Of a stretch of DNA of 64,000 nucleotides, positions 12,202 through 26,500 are shown piece after piece. The stretch is taken from positions 5,952,001 through 6,016,000 of the forward strand of contig JBAJFE010000026.1 of NCBI GenBank assembly GCA_037903355.1, read 5' to 3'. The translations under genes and the position numbers were made by a program. The notes under the pieces are model-generated. The model did not search any database. It saw only the letters and a program-made list of their open reading frames with translations, and was not told the DNA's origin. Numbering within the stretch: position 1 is the stretch's first letter; every line of letters begins with the position of its first letter. This DNA is from Trichuris trichiura (taxonomy: Eukaryota > Nematoda > Enoplea > Trichinellida > Trichuridae).

Positions 12202-13163
12202 GCGTCATTTACAAAAAACAAGCGTAGTGGCATTAAAGGACAGCTCAATTTTTCAGAATGAAGCTTCGCAAATTCTACGAAATAGATAGCAAAGACAAGT
12301 TTGACCAGGAACCAAGGGAAGATTAAAAATGTAAGTATCAACTGTTAGCACCGACGCTGTATCCAGCCGATTTGGATTTGGTTAAACGCAGGCGTTCCCT
12401 ATTTTTACGACTGTACAAAAAATTTAAAAAAAACTTATGAACCTCATGGCAAACGCGTTTTGCTGTCAAGTTTGCGCTGACTGATCAAGTCCTTTGCCCC
12501 TGCCGCCCCTAGTCATTTTTTGACTTTGTATTATCTGTTAATGTTATCCGGATGTCTGATAATGCAGGTACAAGCTTTCATTAGAGAAGATACGGTACGG
12601 TATACCTGTTCTTAGTAAAAGATAAGAGAAAAAAAGATGAAACAGCGTTTTCGGGATTAGTACCAGCAATTCACTTAATTGAAACAAATAAGTATTCCTG
12701 TTTTCAGATTCATTGGCTTATCGTTTATTATGAATAAATGGAGTGGATAAATGCAACTACACGCATTTTTTCTTTTACCAAATAAGTATGTAAGCCGTTT
12801 GTTGATGAACGTGAGTATAAACAGCCGGTAGAAGAAAAAGGTGAAACATATTCTAAAACATTCCTAACATTTAATCTTTTTACTTAGCTCAAGAAGACGT
12901 CATGCTTTGTACGTACGCAGATGTGGCGCTGACGAAGCAGACGGTGACAACGCGCGGCTTTGACTAGGGACATACCGTACTATCGCAAGCTATCCATGTA
13001 CATTTTAACACTTGAACATATTCAACGTGTCGCCGCTGCTATGTTCTGAATCTGTCGTACGATTTACATTTTTGCCTACTGCTGTAAGGCGCTTAGCAAC
13101 TACGTTATTAAAATAAAACTGTAATTTGTCAAAAAAACAGTTTTTAACTGTCTTACAGTACTA

Positions 13164-14012
<849 letters not shown>

Positions 14013-16684
14013 ATTGTGCACCTTTCTGAATATGTAACTTTTTGTTAAAGTGATGTTCTGCACATTCGTTTTCACTACGCACAGTATGAAAGCCTTCGCG
14101 TACACTTGGTTATCGTGTTGTCAGTCAGCACATCTCAAATAAAAAACTTTTGCTCGAGAAAACTTTCCATATAATGCCTATTCCAAATTATTGACCTGAG
14201 AAATATGGTTAAGCTGAAAAAGAGCAATGTATCATATGGTTTTGCAGCATTAACTTTGCTGAACTTGAATTCTAACTTTATAGCCGGACGGTTGTATTAC
14301 CTTGTGGATGAGAAGTAAATATTCGGATTGGCATTAGCTTACGGGGTATCCATGCCCTTTTGCCCTTCTATTGCTTATTGCCTTTGGTGTTGAAACAAGG
14401 CTGCCAGCTAAATTGCCCTGACACGAAACAAGTAGTACAGCAACTCGTAAGGGTAAAATTCATTATTTTAAATCCACTTCCGAGTATTAGCTGCGTTAAC
14501 TCACTGCTTGCGGATATTTTTCATTTGGATTTTTCAATATGGAGTTCCATGACTGCGCCTTATAGGGCACGTCTGCAGCCCAATCTCAACAACGATTAAA
14601 AAATAATGCGTTCACGTAATCAGTACAACCTACGGAATCGGCGTTGTAGTGTTTTACTCATTGGAAATAATGATGTGAAGGAACTGACTTTTGGTTATTA
14701 ACGCTATCTGCCTTACAGTCTTCAAATGACATGGTATTCAACGTATGAAAGTATTCAAAGTGTTTGCATCTTTCATTACTCTAAAACAGTTTAACTCCCG
14801 TTAGTTTTGCTTAATAAATTCGTAAGCGCGAAACGTGGATTTTTCTAGCATTGAGGCTGACCTGTGATTTTATCGTACGAGTGTAGGATACAAGAGCAAA
14901 TATTTAATGTGTTAACACGTACATATTTTTGTCTTTTGTAAAAAAAAATAAAAGGAATTTAAGAAACCAACTGAAAAACGTGCTCACAGCCTTAAAATAA
15001 TCGTCTAAATTTTTATTTAATCATTTCAAGGAAACTACTTTTTTAAGCTGATTTTGTGCAATGTTTCCGTGCGCTATATGTTTATTATCAAGCTAGGCGC
15101 ATACAGCGGATAACGGAAGTCGTGTTAACCCTAAAGGTTGTCTTTCGTACAGTACTACTGACGCGCAGGATGCTTTACTGATATTACATTTTCTTTAACT
15201 TTTTCAGAGCCTTTAAGGTGGATTATGCACGGGTTGCATATTTCGAATACCAGGCGACTTTTTAAAAGTTACGCCTGATTAGAATAGGTAAAAAAACGGA
15301 GCCTTCACACTCTTCTGGTACCGCTTTACGTGAACAGGTCGGTAGAGTAGAACGAAAAGTATGATAATATAGTGTGACAACCAAATTTCTAAATTTTCTG
15401 CTAGAATGTCTAAGTTTTAATACGGAAATTCTCGCCTTACAAGCATACAGTAATCCGCTTAAGTAAACAATGAAACTCAGGTACATGTTAGAAATAATAA
15501 CGACAGTCCTGCTCTGCGTTCACTGGCAAACATTCTGGTCTTGTTGTTCTGCCTCTGCCTAAGCCAAACCCAAATATAAGCTTGTATTTCGGTATAAACT
15601 TACATAAGAGCAGAACAGCGTGACCAGCAGTGAAAACCTACAGGGTAGAGCAGGTTTGTTGGCCATCTTGTCCTGCCTGTGCGTAAGCTTGAACCGAACC
15701 GTGAGAACTATCGTAAACGTTTCACCATGTAGCAGTTAGAAAGAAAGTGCCGGTATTTAATAAAACTAAACTGACCTACAGAATAAATCCTACGGGAAAG
15801 TATCAAGCAAGTTCTTCAAGGTTAAACGAAGGAATCATGGCTGAGGGCTGCCCATTTTGCCAATGATTTTTAAGGCTGTCAGATAAAATGGCACTTTCGT
15901 AAACAGCGCTGAATCACTCTAAAACAATTTTAAAATGAGCGCTTTTAGAATGCCAGAAATTCAGGTTACATACTGTACTAGTCCGATCCTGCATTCTATT
16001 TACAATTCACGTGGAGTGATGAGAACTGTGAAGTTTGATTATTTATTTTGAATATGTTATTTTTTTCAAGACTGTGCTTTAGCTTAATCCATTTTGGATA
16101 ATGCTTGCAAGAAAATAAATTTTTACTTTGTTCCCTTTCGAGTTTTTACAGCAGCATCAGCGTTAAAGCTAGGTACACGTTTTAAGAAGTTATTTTCCTA
16201 CTCAGCATCGTCACCAATATATCGCCGAAATCATTTTCAAGCGAGCCGGAGTGCGGCTACGCGGAACAGCAGCGACATAAAGCATTTGTTTGACGATAAT
16301 GCTAATGAACTCTGAAATGTCCTATATCGTTTGCTGTTTACTTTAAAAGCCCGCTGCTACCAAGCCGCGCAACCATTCGCTGGTTAGGATTTATTTCACG
16401 CGATAAACAAGCTACTGTACAATGGTACCCGACCCTTCGCTTGCTTTTAAAGGATACGGAACAATGAAAAGGTGGCTGACTGAAAACTGCTTGTTTAAAC
16501 TGCCGAAAACTGTTAACGCTTTTTCACCTAATGAATAGTCGGGAGATAAACCTGCGCCAATGACGCACACGAGGGTTTTCTATACTGTAGCTAACCTATG
16601 ACAAATTGCTAAAAACGCAGGTACGTTTGTACATAGGTTGTTTGTCTGCGTGAGTATGCTTGGCTTTGTGAACTGTGCGTAAAG
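14013..16684. other. Intergenic, between DHFR and cyclin L starts
   Basis: The genes diverge from this stretch, so both promoters should lie in it. I see no exon I would defend. Open segments ending in stops at 15261 and 16315 have an AG in front, but no partner exons or known motifs. A degenerate member of the foldback repeat family (see 23491) lies near 15536-15625: GTTCTGCC...AAGAGCAGAAC. Confidence 0.4.
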
Positions 16685-19587
16685 ATGACGGAGTCCGAGG
16701 AGGGTGCTAGCAAATTTAATTTGCCACAGTTGTACCGCCGCATTGAACTTTCCTTGGAAAATGCGATTCTGCCGTTGGAACGGCTGAGCCGCCCTCCTTC
16801 CGTGGAGGACGGTTTAGATTTGGAGACAGAGCGAAATTTGCGTTTCCTGGGCTGCCAGTTAATTCAGACGGCCGCAATTTTACTTCGGGTTCCTCAGGTG
16901 AGTAATGTTACAATCTTTCAACTGGCCGTCGATTAATTTTGCCACCCGGCTTCAGGTTGCTGCTGCTGCAGGTCAAGTTTTGTATCAAAGATTCTACTAT
17001 TCCAAATCGTTCGTACGCTGCAATTTTGAGGTTAGCTTTGAAAAGACACTTTTTTCCGGCTTGTTTGTTGCTAAAAGTCGATCGTTTCTTGCAGCACACG
17101 GCGATGGCTTGCATTTATTTAGCTAGCAAAATTGAGGAAACTCCTCGACGCATTCGCGACGTAGTGAACGTGTTTCACCATATGAAACAATTGCATCGGG
17201 TGGATCAAAGCCATAAAGACCACAAAAGGTAGGGATAGCATTTTGATTTTGTGGGTTTAGCTTGCTGGCTACATTTTCCACTAGTTCTGAGTCTCGGGCA
17301 GTATGCAAGGAGATGGCTTCTTAACCATTGTGCCAGTAATTTCAGACGTTCTTACTGGTCAGCAGTTTCACTACTGCGCCTTGCACCATGTCGCAAGCAC
17401 TCATATTCGTGCCAGCAGTGGCGGCTTTTCTATTCAGTTTGGGTTAGCTTGATGCAGGGCTTCCCCGGGGATTAAATGATTTATGGTCTCGTATTGACGT
17501 TACATTTTAAGGGGGGCTAATAGGAACCTAAAGCTCAGACAAGTTCGTTTGATGAAGCAGGCACTGCGTAACCGTGTTTTTGTTCTCTAGCCGCCGGCGC
17601 ACATGAAAACTGAGGCTGCGCCGGCCAGCCAATGCACGAGCTGGTAGAGAGAGCCGAGAGAGACGTTTTGCACTTCTCTCTGCGAACTCCAGCGCTGTCT
17701 TTGTCCAAATATGGTCAGTTGCCTTGACACCATGTACACATCGTTCGCGTCAGCCAGCGGTCTGCTTCGCGTTCTCAATATTTGATTACCTTTTTTCTCT
17801 GTTTCTTTTCTTAAGTTGAAAAATGGGTGACTTGTCTGGTATGCTGTGCATTTTGTCGCCATTGTCGAATTGCCACTGATTCTGGAATTACCTCGGCCGT
17901 TAGGGGCTGTTTGAACGCTGTTTTAACCTATTTTCAGTATTCGGACGAGAAAGCCCCGTTGGATAGCACTTGTCTCGTGTAAGGTTGCTTCTTTTTTTTT
18001 TAATCCATATTACTATACCAACAAGCGTGAAAGTGTTAGGTGAACGTGTCATAGTTGGTGCACGTTTGTCGGTGCCCATTTTTTATTGTTGTCAGTATTT
18101 ATTAAGTTGGGCGATATCCATGCAATGAACCGTTCTTTTCAGCTTCATGTTTCGGTTTGCCGAACTTGACGCCATCGTCATTGTGGATGTGTCTACCCAA
18201 AGGCCGGCTGTTGAGTATACGGAAAGAACCAGGCAGAAATTGATGCTTGTTTGTCTTTTTTCGTTTTACTATTCATAAGCTTATTTAGGTAAAAGTGGTA
18301 ATGTTCGTTTTCTTAGTTCAGTACAGTCCCGACGCGGTCGAGCCCAGAATCTTTAAAGCAACATTTTTCTGTTGCTTTGGCAGTGCGATGATGTGTGCTT
18401 GATGCGCAGCTGTTTGTAAGGGCAATGCTGGTGGTTTCCGGATGACCGCTAATAAAAATCTGAATTGTTTCTACCGACACTTTTCGCTGTTTCAGGTTTT
18501 CGCCGATGCCTTTAGACCATCGGTACGTTACCTTAAAGAACGAAGTAATAAAGGCGGAACGAAGAGTGCTCAAAGAATTGGGATTTTGCGTTCATATTAA
18601 GCACCCTCATAAGGTATTATTCCATTACGAGCAACACAAGTTTCCTAAACATTATTTCTCCTTAGCTTATATATGTTTACCTAAAGGCTTTAGACGCCCT
18701 AGAAAATACTGCTTTGCTCCAAAAAGCCTGGTAAAGTATCATCGGTTCCCTTTATGTAATTAATGGTCGCGTATGCAGGAATTACATGAACGACAGTCTA
18801 CGGACGGACGTTTTCATGCGCTATACTCCCGAAACGATAGCTTGCGCCTGCGTATTCTTGGGTGCGCGATCACTTAAAATTGGGTTGCCCATGAAACCTC
18901 CGTGGTGGCAGTTGTTTGACGCCAATGACGATAATGTTCTTGCTATTTGTGACATATTGTTGGGTATGTACTCGTCGAAGCCGGTAAGCACGATTGCAAT
19001 AAGCAGCCGTTTAAAGGCGCGCAGTGTTGATTGCTTTGCAGGTGAGATGGGTTGACCTTGACGAACAGTTGAATCAACTGCGTGACAAATTCTTGCGGGA
19101 ACATGCTGTCAACAAAGCCGCTCAAATTATGTCTACAGTAACCGCTCAGAATACGCCTGACGATCAGATAGCAGAAGAGGAAGAGGATAAAGACGATTAC
19201 CTTGACGAGGATAAATTGGCGAATGGTCACTCAGGGAAACGAACGTCAGGCGGCGAGCTTTCGCCAGTGCAGACACGCCCAAATAAGCTGCACGAGTCGA
19301 ACTCGCCGGTATCAGAGTTTCATGAAAAGCAGACTTCATCGGAGAAACCAAAGCATAAGCGGCATCGTCGTAGCGGCGGCCGTTCGCATGGACGCTCCTA
19401 TAAGCATTCAAACCGTGATGAACAATCGAACCGCCATAAACGTGAGGAAGAAGTTCGGAACATACTGGAAGACAAATATGGGAGGCATCAAAAATCCCGC
19501 CAAAAAATATTTCACAGTGACATTAACCACCGTAGCAGTCAAGCCCATATGGGAAGCATGTCGCGGTCATCCGACGCGCATCGATGA
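16685..19587 (+). CDS. Cyclin L, complete, seven exons
   Basis: Cyclin L pairs with CDK10/11-type kinases in the nucleus and acts in transcription-coupled pre-mRNA splicing. Exons 16685-16897, 16956-17030, 17095-17228, 18496-18613, 18666-18730, 18779-18983 and 19042-19587 join in phase to 451 residues. Diagnostic blocks: [18 protein letters not shown]; the first cyclin box with [14 protein letters not shown] and [35 protein letters not shown] with HPHK; the second cyclin box with [17 protein letters not shown] and [14 protein letters not shown]. The C-terminal 180 residues are charged and rich in Arg, Ser, His and Lys, a short counterpart of the RS tail of vertebrate cyclin L. Introns are 48-65 nt except intron 3 (1,267 nt, no recognised content). 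An AATAAA lies at 19805-19810. Confidence 0.96.
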
Positions 19588-19804
19588 TCTGTGCTTAGCC
19601 GTACGTGCTGAGATTTATGAAAGTGCCTTAAAAAAGCAAAGAGACAGCTCCATTCTCTTTGCGTGTTCACTGATGGTCTTGTTCAATCATTTAGCAATGA
19701 AGCGTGAAAAAATGAATTATCCGATTTTGGCACATTCTAAGCCCAAAGAAAGAAGGTCGGTCTCAAGCTAACACCGGTGTCTTCTCTGTTTATATGCTGT
19801 AGCT

Positions 19805-19810
19805 AATAAA
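19805..19810 (+). promoter_or_regulatory. Polyadenylation signal of cyclin L
   Basis: AATAAA 218 nt beyond the stop codon, the first canonical signal downstream on this strand. Use is inferred from position only. Confidence 0.5.
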
Positions 19811-20548
19811 CGTCGTAACCGTAAAGTACGTTTGCCTCTTATTGGAAGGGGTCTGCTACGTAAGTTAAGTTTTTACTATTTCGCTGGTGTTTCGTCGATG
19901 CTCTGTTAAGGCCAGCATTGTACGTACGAGTCAACAGATTTTTTAGCTTACCTGCTCCGCAATCTTATAGGATATCCATTCCCCGCTTTGGATGGATGTA
20001 CGTCATTATTTTCCAAGCTACTTTCCGCTAAGTCTGTTAAAATGAAGGAAGCTTTCGGAAAAATGCCTGTTTTGCCATCAGCTTGAAGTGGGAACGTTTT
20101 CCACGTTTGACGCCGATGGCCCAGCAGGTATTGTTCCAAAAGCATAAACTCACAGCAGCCTTCCCGCCATCTTTAATGGTAATTTTTTCCCAGTCAAAAC
20201 GTGTACTGTCCAACGCGAAAAGTGAGATAAGTTTAGGCAGTAGGACATGCATGAGCAAATCTTAAATCAAGCCCAGAGGTAACGCTTAAGAGCAGCGAAT
20301 GAAATGCAACAATGCCACTTGCAGGAAAGAGGCCAAATGGCATTCCGGGCGAACTATTATAAGGGCTAAGGCTTTACCTTAAGCAGTTAATGCTATATCT
20401 CCAAATAAAACCAACTGAGGAGCAAAAATCACATGAGAGCAAATAATAAATGGTTGTTTTGATGAAAAGCATGTAAATACAAGCTTACCTGCAAACAATT
20501 ACTGTATGCTCTGTGGCCGAACGTAGACGGTTAGTTGTGTCGCAGGCC

Positions 20549-23500
20549 ATGGACCGCGCGAAGTGTAGCGCAGAGTCGAAAGCCAATGGTGGCTGTTCCA
20601 TAGAAGGAGATGGTTTCTGCGTAGACGCTAGTGAAAACGAGAGTTTATCCGGATCTCCTCTTTCCCAGTGGATGGACGTGGCCAAGAATGTTGGAGAATC
20701 GTTGACTGAAAAATTGCTGGACGTCGACTCCGGTTGTCTTGTTTGTTTGGAAGCAATTGATCGGCCGCAGGCAATTTGGTCCTGCACTCTGTGCTACTGC
20801 TCCTACCATCTAGTATGTATTCAACGTTGGGCTAACCAAAGTATAGAAGCAGTTAGGCAAAAAATAGCCGAGAGAAGCACCTACGAAGATAGAAACGATG
20901 AAACGATCGGTTGGTGCTGTCCGAAATGTCGTCGTTTTTATGACGAAAAGGAATACCCAAAAGAGTACCGTTGCTATTGCGGCAAGGTAGGCATATCAGT
21001 ACTGTAACTATGTTCACTTATCCCTGCTTACATGTTATATTTTCTATTCTTAATATTTTTAAGAATCAACTTAATTTTGATCAATTTTAATGAAAAATAT
21101 AGGAATGCTTTATAATCGCCGCTATTCAGACATAAGGTGGTTCCAAAAACTCTAATATAACGATGATTAGCAGCATATCCATAAGTGAGGTGCAGTTGAA
21201 TGATATTCAAAATATGAGAGCCATTTATTGCAGAAATGCAAATTTTGAGCTTGATGAAATATGTAGTTATAGTGCGACGTTTTTGTATGACAAAACGTGC
21301 TACTGTAAACCTTTGAGCATAAGCCAGCCTGTTCGCGCAACATTGTTTCAAAGGGTGTGCGTTGGAAGAGAGATTATACGTTCCTGTTTTTTACGCGATA
21401 ATTCCTTTCGTTCCTTCCTTGAATTGAATACGTTTTAACTAACCGTTATTGTGTCCGAACTTTATTAGCAAACATTCGCTTTCACTCCTGGAATTGCTGA
21501 CGTGTTACTCAACGTAAACAGTATTTTAATGTTTACACATAGTAGCAGTCGTTTGTTTGCCAATTTTGTGTTAGTTTAAGCTGCGTGCAAAACTTCCCAA
21601 CACAATTAATTCTAATTAGTTATTCGGGTACATTCCTCTACGATTAAGCGGGAATGCGGATTTTTATTATAGCTTTAAGACTGATGCGCGAAATTTAATT
21701 TGTGGGCTGGAAGACGTGCTTCTGCAAATCATTAAACATGTGTTAAGATCTGAATCTTATGATTACAAAAATATCTGCTGATTGTACCTTCATTTTGTTT
21801 ATTACTGTCAAGGTCAGCGTGACGTCAAGATTTTCAAGTTCAGTAGTTGACCCTCAAAGCGAACGCGAGAAGGTGAAGTTTGAGCAGCGCCCCTTTTTTT
21901 TCTTTTGGAAGTTTTTCGCCTATGGCAAATCTGAATGTCTTCCTGATGATAAGCAGTAAGCGTAGCCGGAGCAATGCAACTTGACCTAACGAATTTGGCC
22001 CGAACCAACTTGACCTCGCGTCAGCTTTGCCTAGAAGCAGTTAGTCCAGCTGCCATACCTGTATTCACGTATACAATTTGCTTCGCGTAAATCCAGGATA
22101 CTTAATACATAGAAAGTATGTGTATTAACTACACAGCCAGCAAGTATGTAGGCAGTACATGCTACTTACACGTAAACTGTTCTCCGAAGGTTCTACGATA
22201 CATGCGTAATGTAGAGGTTGTATATACTATACATTCAAAGCATGAGCCGTTTGCACTTGCGTACGAGGAAAATATGCCTTCTATAACTTCTACGTGGTAC
22301 ACATTGCTTATAAGCAAGACGTCTACAGCATAGATGTAGTACCTATAATATATATATTTGCATAGTGGGAATATTTGGTATATATATATGTATATAGCAT
22401 AAACACGGTATGCATTGCTTATAAATAGGATATTTGTGACATATAGGGTCTACAGCTGCACGTGCAGTATCTGTGGCGTATTTACTTACCTACAGGGCGT
22501 ATTTATATCATGTATGGTATTGACGTGGTATGAATTGCTTTCAGATGAAATATCTGTGATATTTTGAATTTCCATTCACACCTGTAGTGTCTGTAATGCT
22601 CATTGTTCTGGAGATAAGGTTAAACATGTTTTAGCCCATCGGTTGGCGTCCTGTTAGACACTGCACCGTTTTTCCGGGAACTTTCCGAATATCCCTCATA
22701 CAACATGGATGCCACATCTATGCCGTGGATATCTTATTTGTAGGCAGTGTGTACCACGTAGAAGTCATAGAACGTAAAGTTTTCTCGTATGCGAGTGGAC
22801 ACAGCCTACATACTGCATGTGTACAACCAGAAACTGTGGCTATAGCAGGTCTTGTGCCTATAAGCAAAATATACCGCGTGAATGCTGCAACTTCCATGAA
22901 TATTTTGCATGTATATGATATACAACTTCTGTGTTACGCATATATTGTAGAAAATTTGGAGAACAGAAAATAGTTTACGTGTAAGTAGCATGTACTGCCT
23001 AAATACTTGCTGGCTGTGTATTTAGTGCACATACCTTTTAGGTAGTACGTCTACTGGATTTACACGAAGCAAATTGTATACGTGAATGCAATTACGGCAA
23101 TGTGACCATCTAGGCCATAGTTTCTTAACCTTCTTGCCCCAGGACCTCCCTAGGCCTTGTCAGGGCCCACCAGAGCCCCCCTAAGCCTTGTCAGGGCCCA
23201 CCGTTGATTAGGGCCCACCATCCTGCCGCATTATCCTCCAGGGCCCCCCAGGGGGGCCCCAGGGCCCACGTTGAGAAACGCTGATCTAGGCAAAGTTGAG
23301 TTGAAATCAAGTCGGCGAAGTCAATTCGGTTGGGTTAAGTTGGTTAGCTCAATTTGAAGCGCACTGAAGCGTAGCGATCGTCATTTTATCTTGAAAGCTT
23401 TTCCCATTCATTTGGGGAATCACAAAGCGAAAAAAAATAGGAAGGATCTGCAACAAGAATAGAAGGTTTTCTGGGTCTCTCCTATTTAATACAGTATCCT

Positions 23501-26500
23501 GACAATAATCAGGTTGACTCTAGTCGTAAACATGCAGTAAACTAAGCAGCGCCGATTATGCGGTTGTTCGTCTCACCTTCGTGATGCGACTTCGCCAACC
23601 ATCCTGTTCTGCCCTCACCTAAACCTAAGTTTGAACATAAGGCTTATAATTTGGCTTTGGTTTAGGTAAGGCTAAAACAGAATGGTTGGCAAAGTCGCAA
23701 TACGACGGTGTGACAAACAACCGCATAGGCGACGCTATATGTTTAGGAATAGAGCAAACCTGATTATTATCAGGATACTGTACTGTTTGCGGGAAAGTAG
23801 AAGAAGGGACCCAATTCTCTCAATCCTTGAATCTGCTTGCTAAAAATCTCGAAGACTACCCGTAGCGAAATCATAGTTAGTTCGCTTAACCTAGTTTCTA
23901 GCAGCTTTATCGCATAGCGCCAGTGAAAATAAAATTGATAATAAGACGTTTTCTCATGTTTTTGGGCTAACGCAATTCATCTCAAATGTTTTAGCGGCGA
24001 AACCGTTTCGATTGTAGTAAACTGAAAGTGGGAACTTTAGGAAAAAAACTAATTCCCGCTTAATCAATCAAGTAGAGTTGGGCGGTCTTGTTGGATAGCT
24101 GCAGAAATGAAAAGCTGGTTAGAGAAGAGTTGAATAACAATTTATCTGAATAAAAAACGGGAAAAAAGATTCGTAGGTTAACGCTGAACGCAGGGAGATA
24201 GTAGCGCCCGAAAGCTACGTTTGTCGTTTGCAGTGTTAGAAGGACTCCGTCCCATATGATATGATTAGCTCGAAATTTTAATCACATTTACCTTTGCCTT
24301 CGTGCAAAGAAGTGACCCCATTAAGGAGCGGCGTTATTAATGCTGAAATATGCTTCAGCGGGTCGTGAATCAAAATATTATTGCTTTCGTCGACATATGT
24401 GAACTCCTAGGTACAAAACCCATTGGATGATCCTTGGAATCCAGCTCATTCTTGCGGTCAAAAATGTCAGCGCCAGCTTTCCTGCGGCCATAAATGCCTT
24501 CTACTTTGTCACTCCGGGCCATGTCCACCATGTCCCATAACCGTATCGGTATCCTGTCGATGCGGACAACAACCGAAGCAGCCGCGTCGATGCGCCCATA
24601 AGGAATGGTCTTGCGATTTGGTCAGTTGGTGACGACTCTTTCGCGTGCTATTTTCAATTTTGAATTTCAGATTTGTAAAAAATTGCTTCCATGCCAAGTG
24701 CATCGTTGTACCGTTACTTGTCACGGTGGAATTTGTCCTCCGTGCAAAGAGTTAGTTCAGGCATCATGCTGCTGCGGGAACAAGAAGGAGACGAGATATT
24801 GCAGCGAACGAGAATGGAAGTGTGGTACCAAATGCAATCGCCTTCTCTCCTGCGGAAAACACTTTTGCGCGGAAGTGTGCCACTCTGGAGCATGCCATCC
24901 TTGTGCCTCCGGCGAGCTATTCTGTCCTTGCGGAGCCGTCCGGATTGGTGAGGTAACATGCATCCTGCAAATTTCATGCTGCGGCGGCACATGCAACGCT
25001 TTGCTATCCTGCGCCTATCACCGCTGTTGCGAAAGGTGTCATCAAGGTCCTTGCCCACCTTGTCGTCAACTGCGCCTGAAACGCTGCCGATGTGGCTTAA
25101 AGGTTCATATTGTCTAACCGATACTATTTTTTAAACTATTCTCTTTAACAGGAAAAGGAGGTGCAATGTGAATCCGAATTTCTATGCTTATCCAAATGTC
25201 GTAAAATGCGTGCTTGCGGAAGGCATGTTTGCAACCGTCGTTGCTGCGACAGTCAGTGTCCGCCATGCGAGAAGCTTTGCGAGCGTTTGTTGCCTTGCAA
25301 GGTGCATAGATGTCAACAGCCTTGCCACACGGGTCCATGCTACCCTTGTCCAATAATAATGGAAATATTTTGCGTCTGCAAATCCACCAGTATAAAGGCA
25401 ATTTCACCGCTATACCTCCGTAGAGTTTCGTAAAAATTTTAACTTTGTCATTTCTAGGTTCCCTGCGGCCGCGAGAAGACCATAAACCCTCCAAAATGTA
25501 CATTGAATTGCAGCTTTTTGCCCGCTTGTGATCACGAAGAACCATTACCGCATCCTTGCCATTACGGTAAATGTCCGGCTTGTATGTTGCCTTGCAATAA
25601 GCCATTGTCATGTGGTCATCGCTGCTTGGCCAAATGTCATACAATTGTAAGAATTGTTGACATTCCAACGTGGCCACCTTCGAAGCAAAAACTTCCATCT
25701 TCTCGCGAACGGAAACCCTTGTCAATGGAATGTCCACCCTGCTACACTATGGTAATGGTCAGCTGTCTTGGCGGACATGAGAAAACCGAAATGCCGTGTC
25801 ACTTAGCTCTACCTTACGAATGCGGACGAACTTGCGGCCAAACTTTGGCCTGCGGCAATCACGTTTGTCAGAAATTATGTCATGATATTGAGCATGAAGA
25901 TTGCGAACAATGCTTGGAGCGTTGCCAGTTAATACGGCCACCCGGGTGTCCTCATACGTGTACCTTAGCTTGTCATCCGGCACCTTGCCCTCCTTGTAAT
26001 TTGATGGTCAGTCGCCGATGTCATTGCGGATTGAGTCAGGTATACGGTCAATGTTCGGCTTGGCGCCACAGCGAACAAGAAGAATTGAAGAAAATGCTTT
26101 CCTGTGGTAACAAGTGTCCCAAACAGTTAATATGCGGACATCAGTGCGCTTACAATTGTCACGATGGTGCGTAGCAAAAATTCAATTAAACTTTGCAATT
26201 AAGTGATTTGCCGGCTTTTACAGGCATGTGTTCCGATCCTATGCAATGTTCAAAAAAAGTGACCGTTCGCTGTCCGTGCCTAAAGCGTACGGCCAAGATT
26301 GCTTGTTATCGTAAGAAGGACGGTTTAAAATGCGATGACCGCTGCAAAGGCAACGAAATTGAACTAGCACCCGCTAACATATATCACAGTATGCCTTGCG
26401 ATTCGACTTGCCAAGGAAGTGGCGAAATGCCGGACAAATATTGCAGAACACAACAAGCACAAGAAACAAATGTCTTTCTAAAATTGGACCGCCTTAATCC

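Noticed and set aside
22118..22333. Short open frames in the 1.4-kb element (also 28871-30205, 51861-52280)
   Set aside because: Not conserved between copies; result of AT-rich tandem repeats.
21968..23361. CRISPR-like or satellite array reading of the repeated interior
   Set aside because: Units are degenerate and irregular in spacing, and the context is eukaryotic.
24509..25058. Several minus-strand frames opposite NFXL1
   Set aside because: Shadows caused by the Cys-rich codon pattern of the sense strand.
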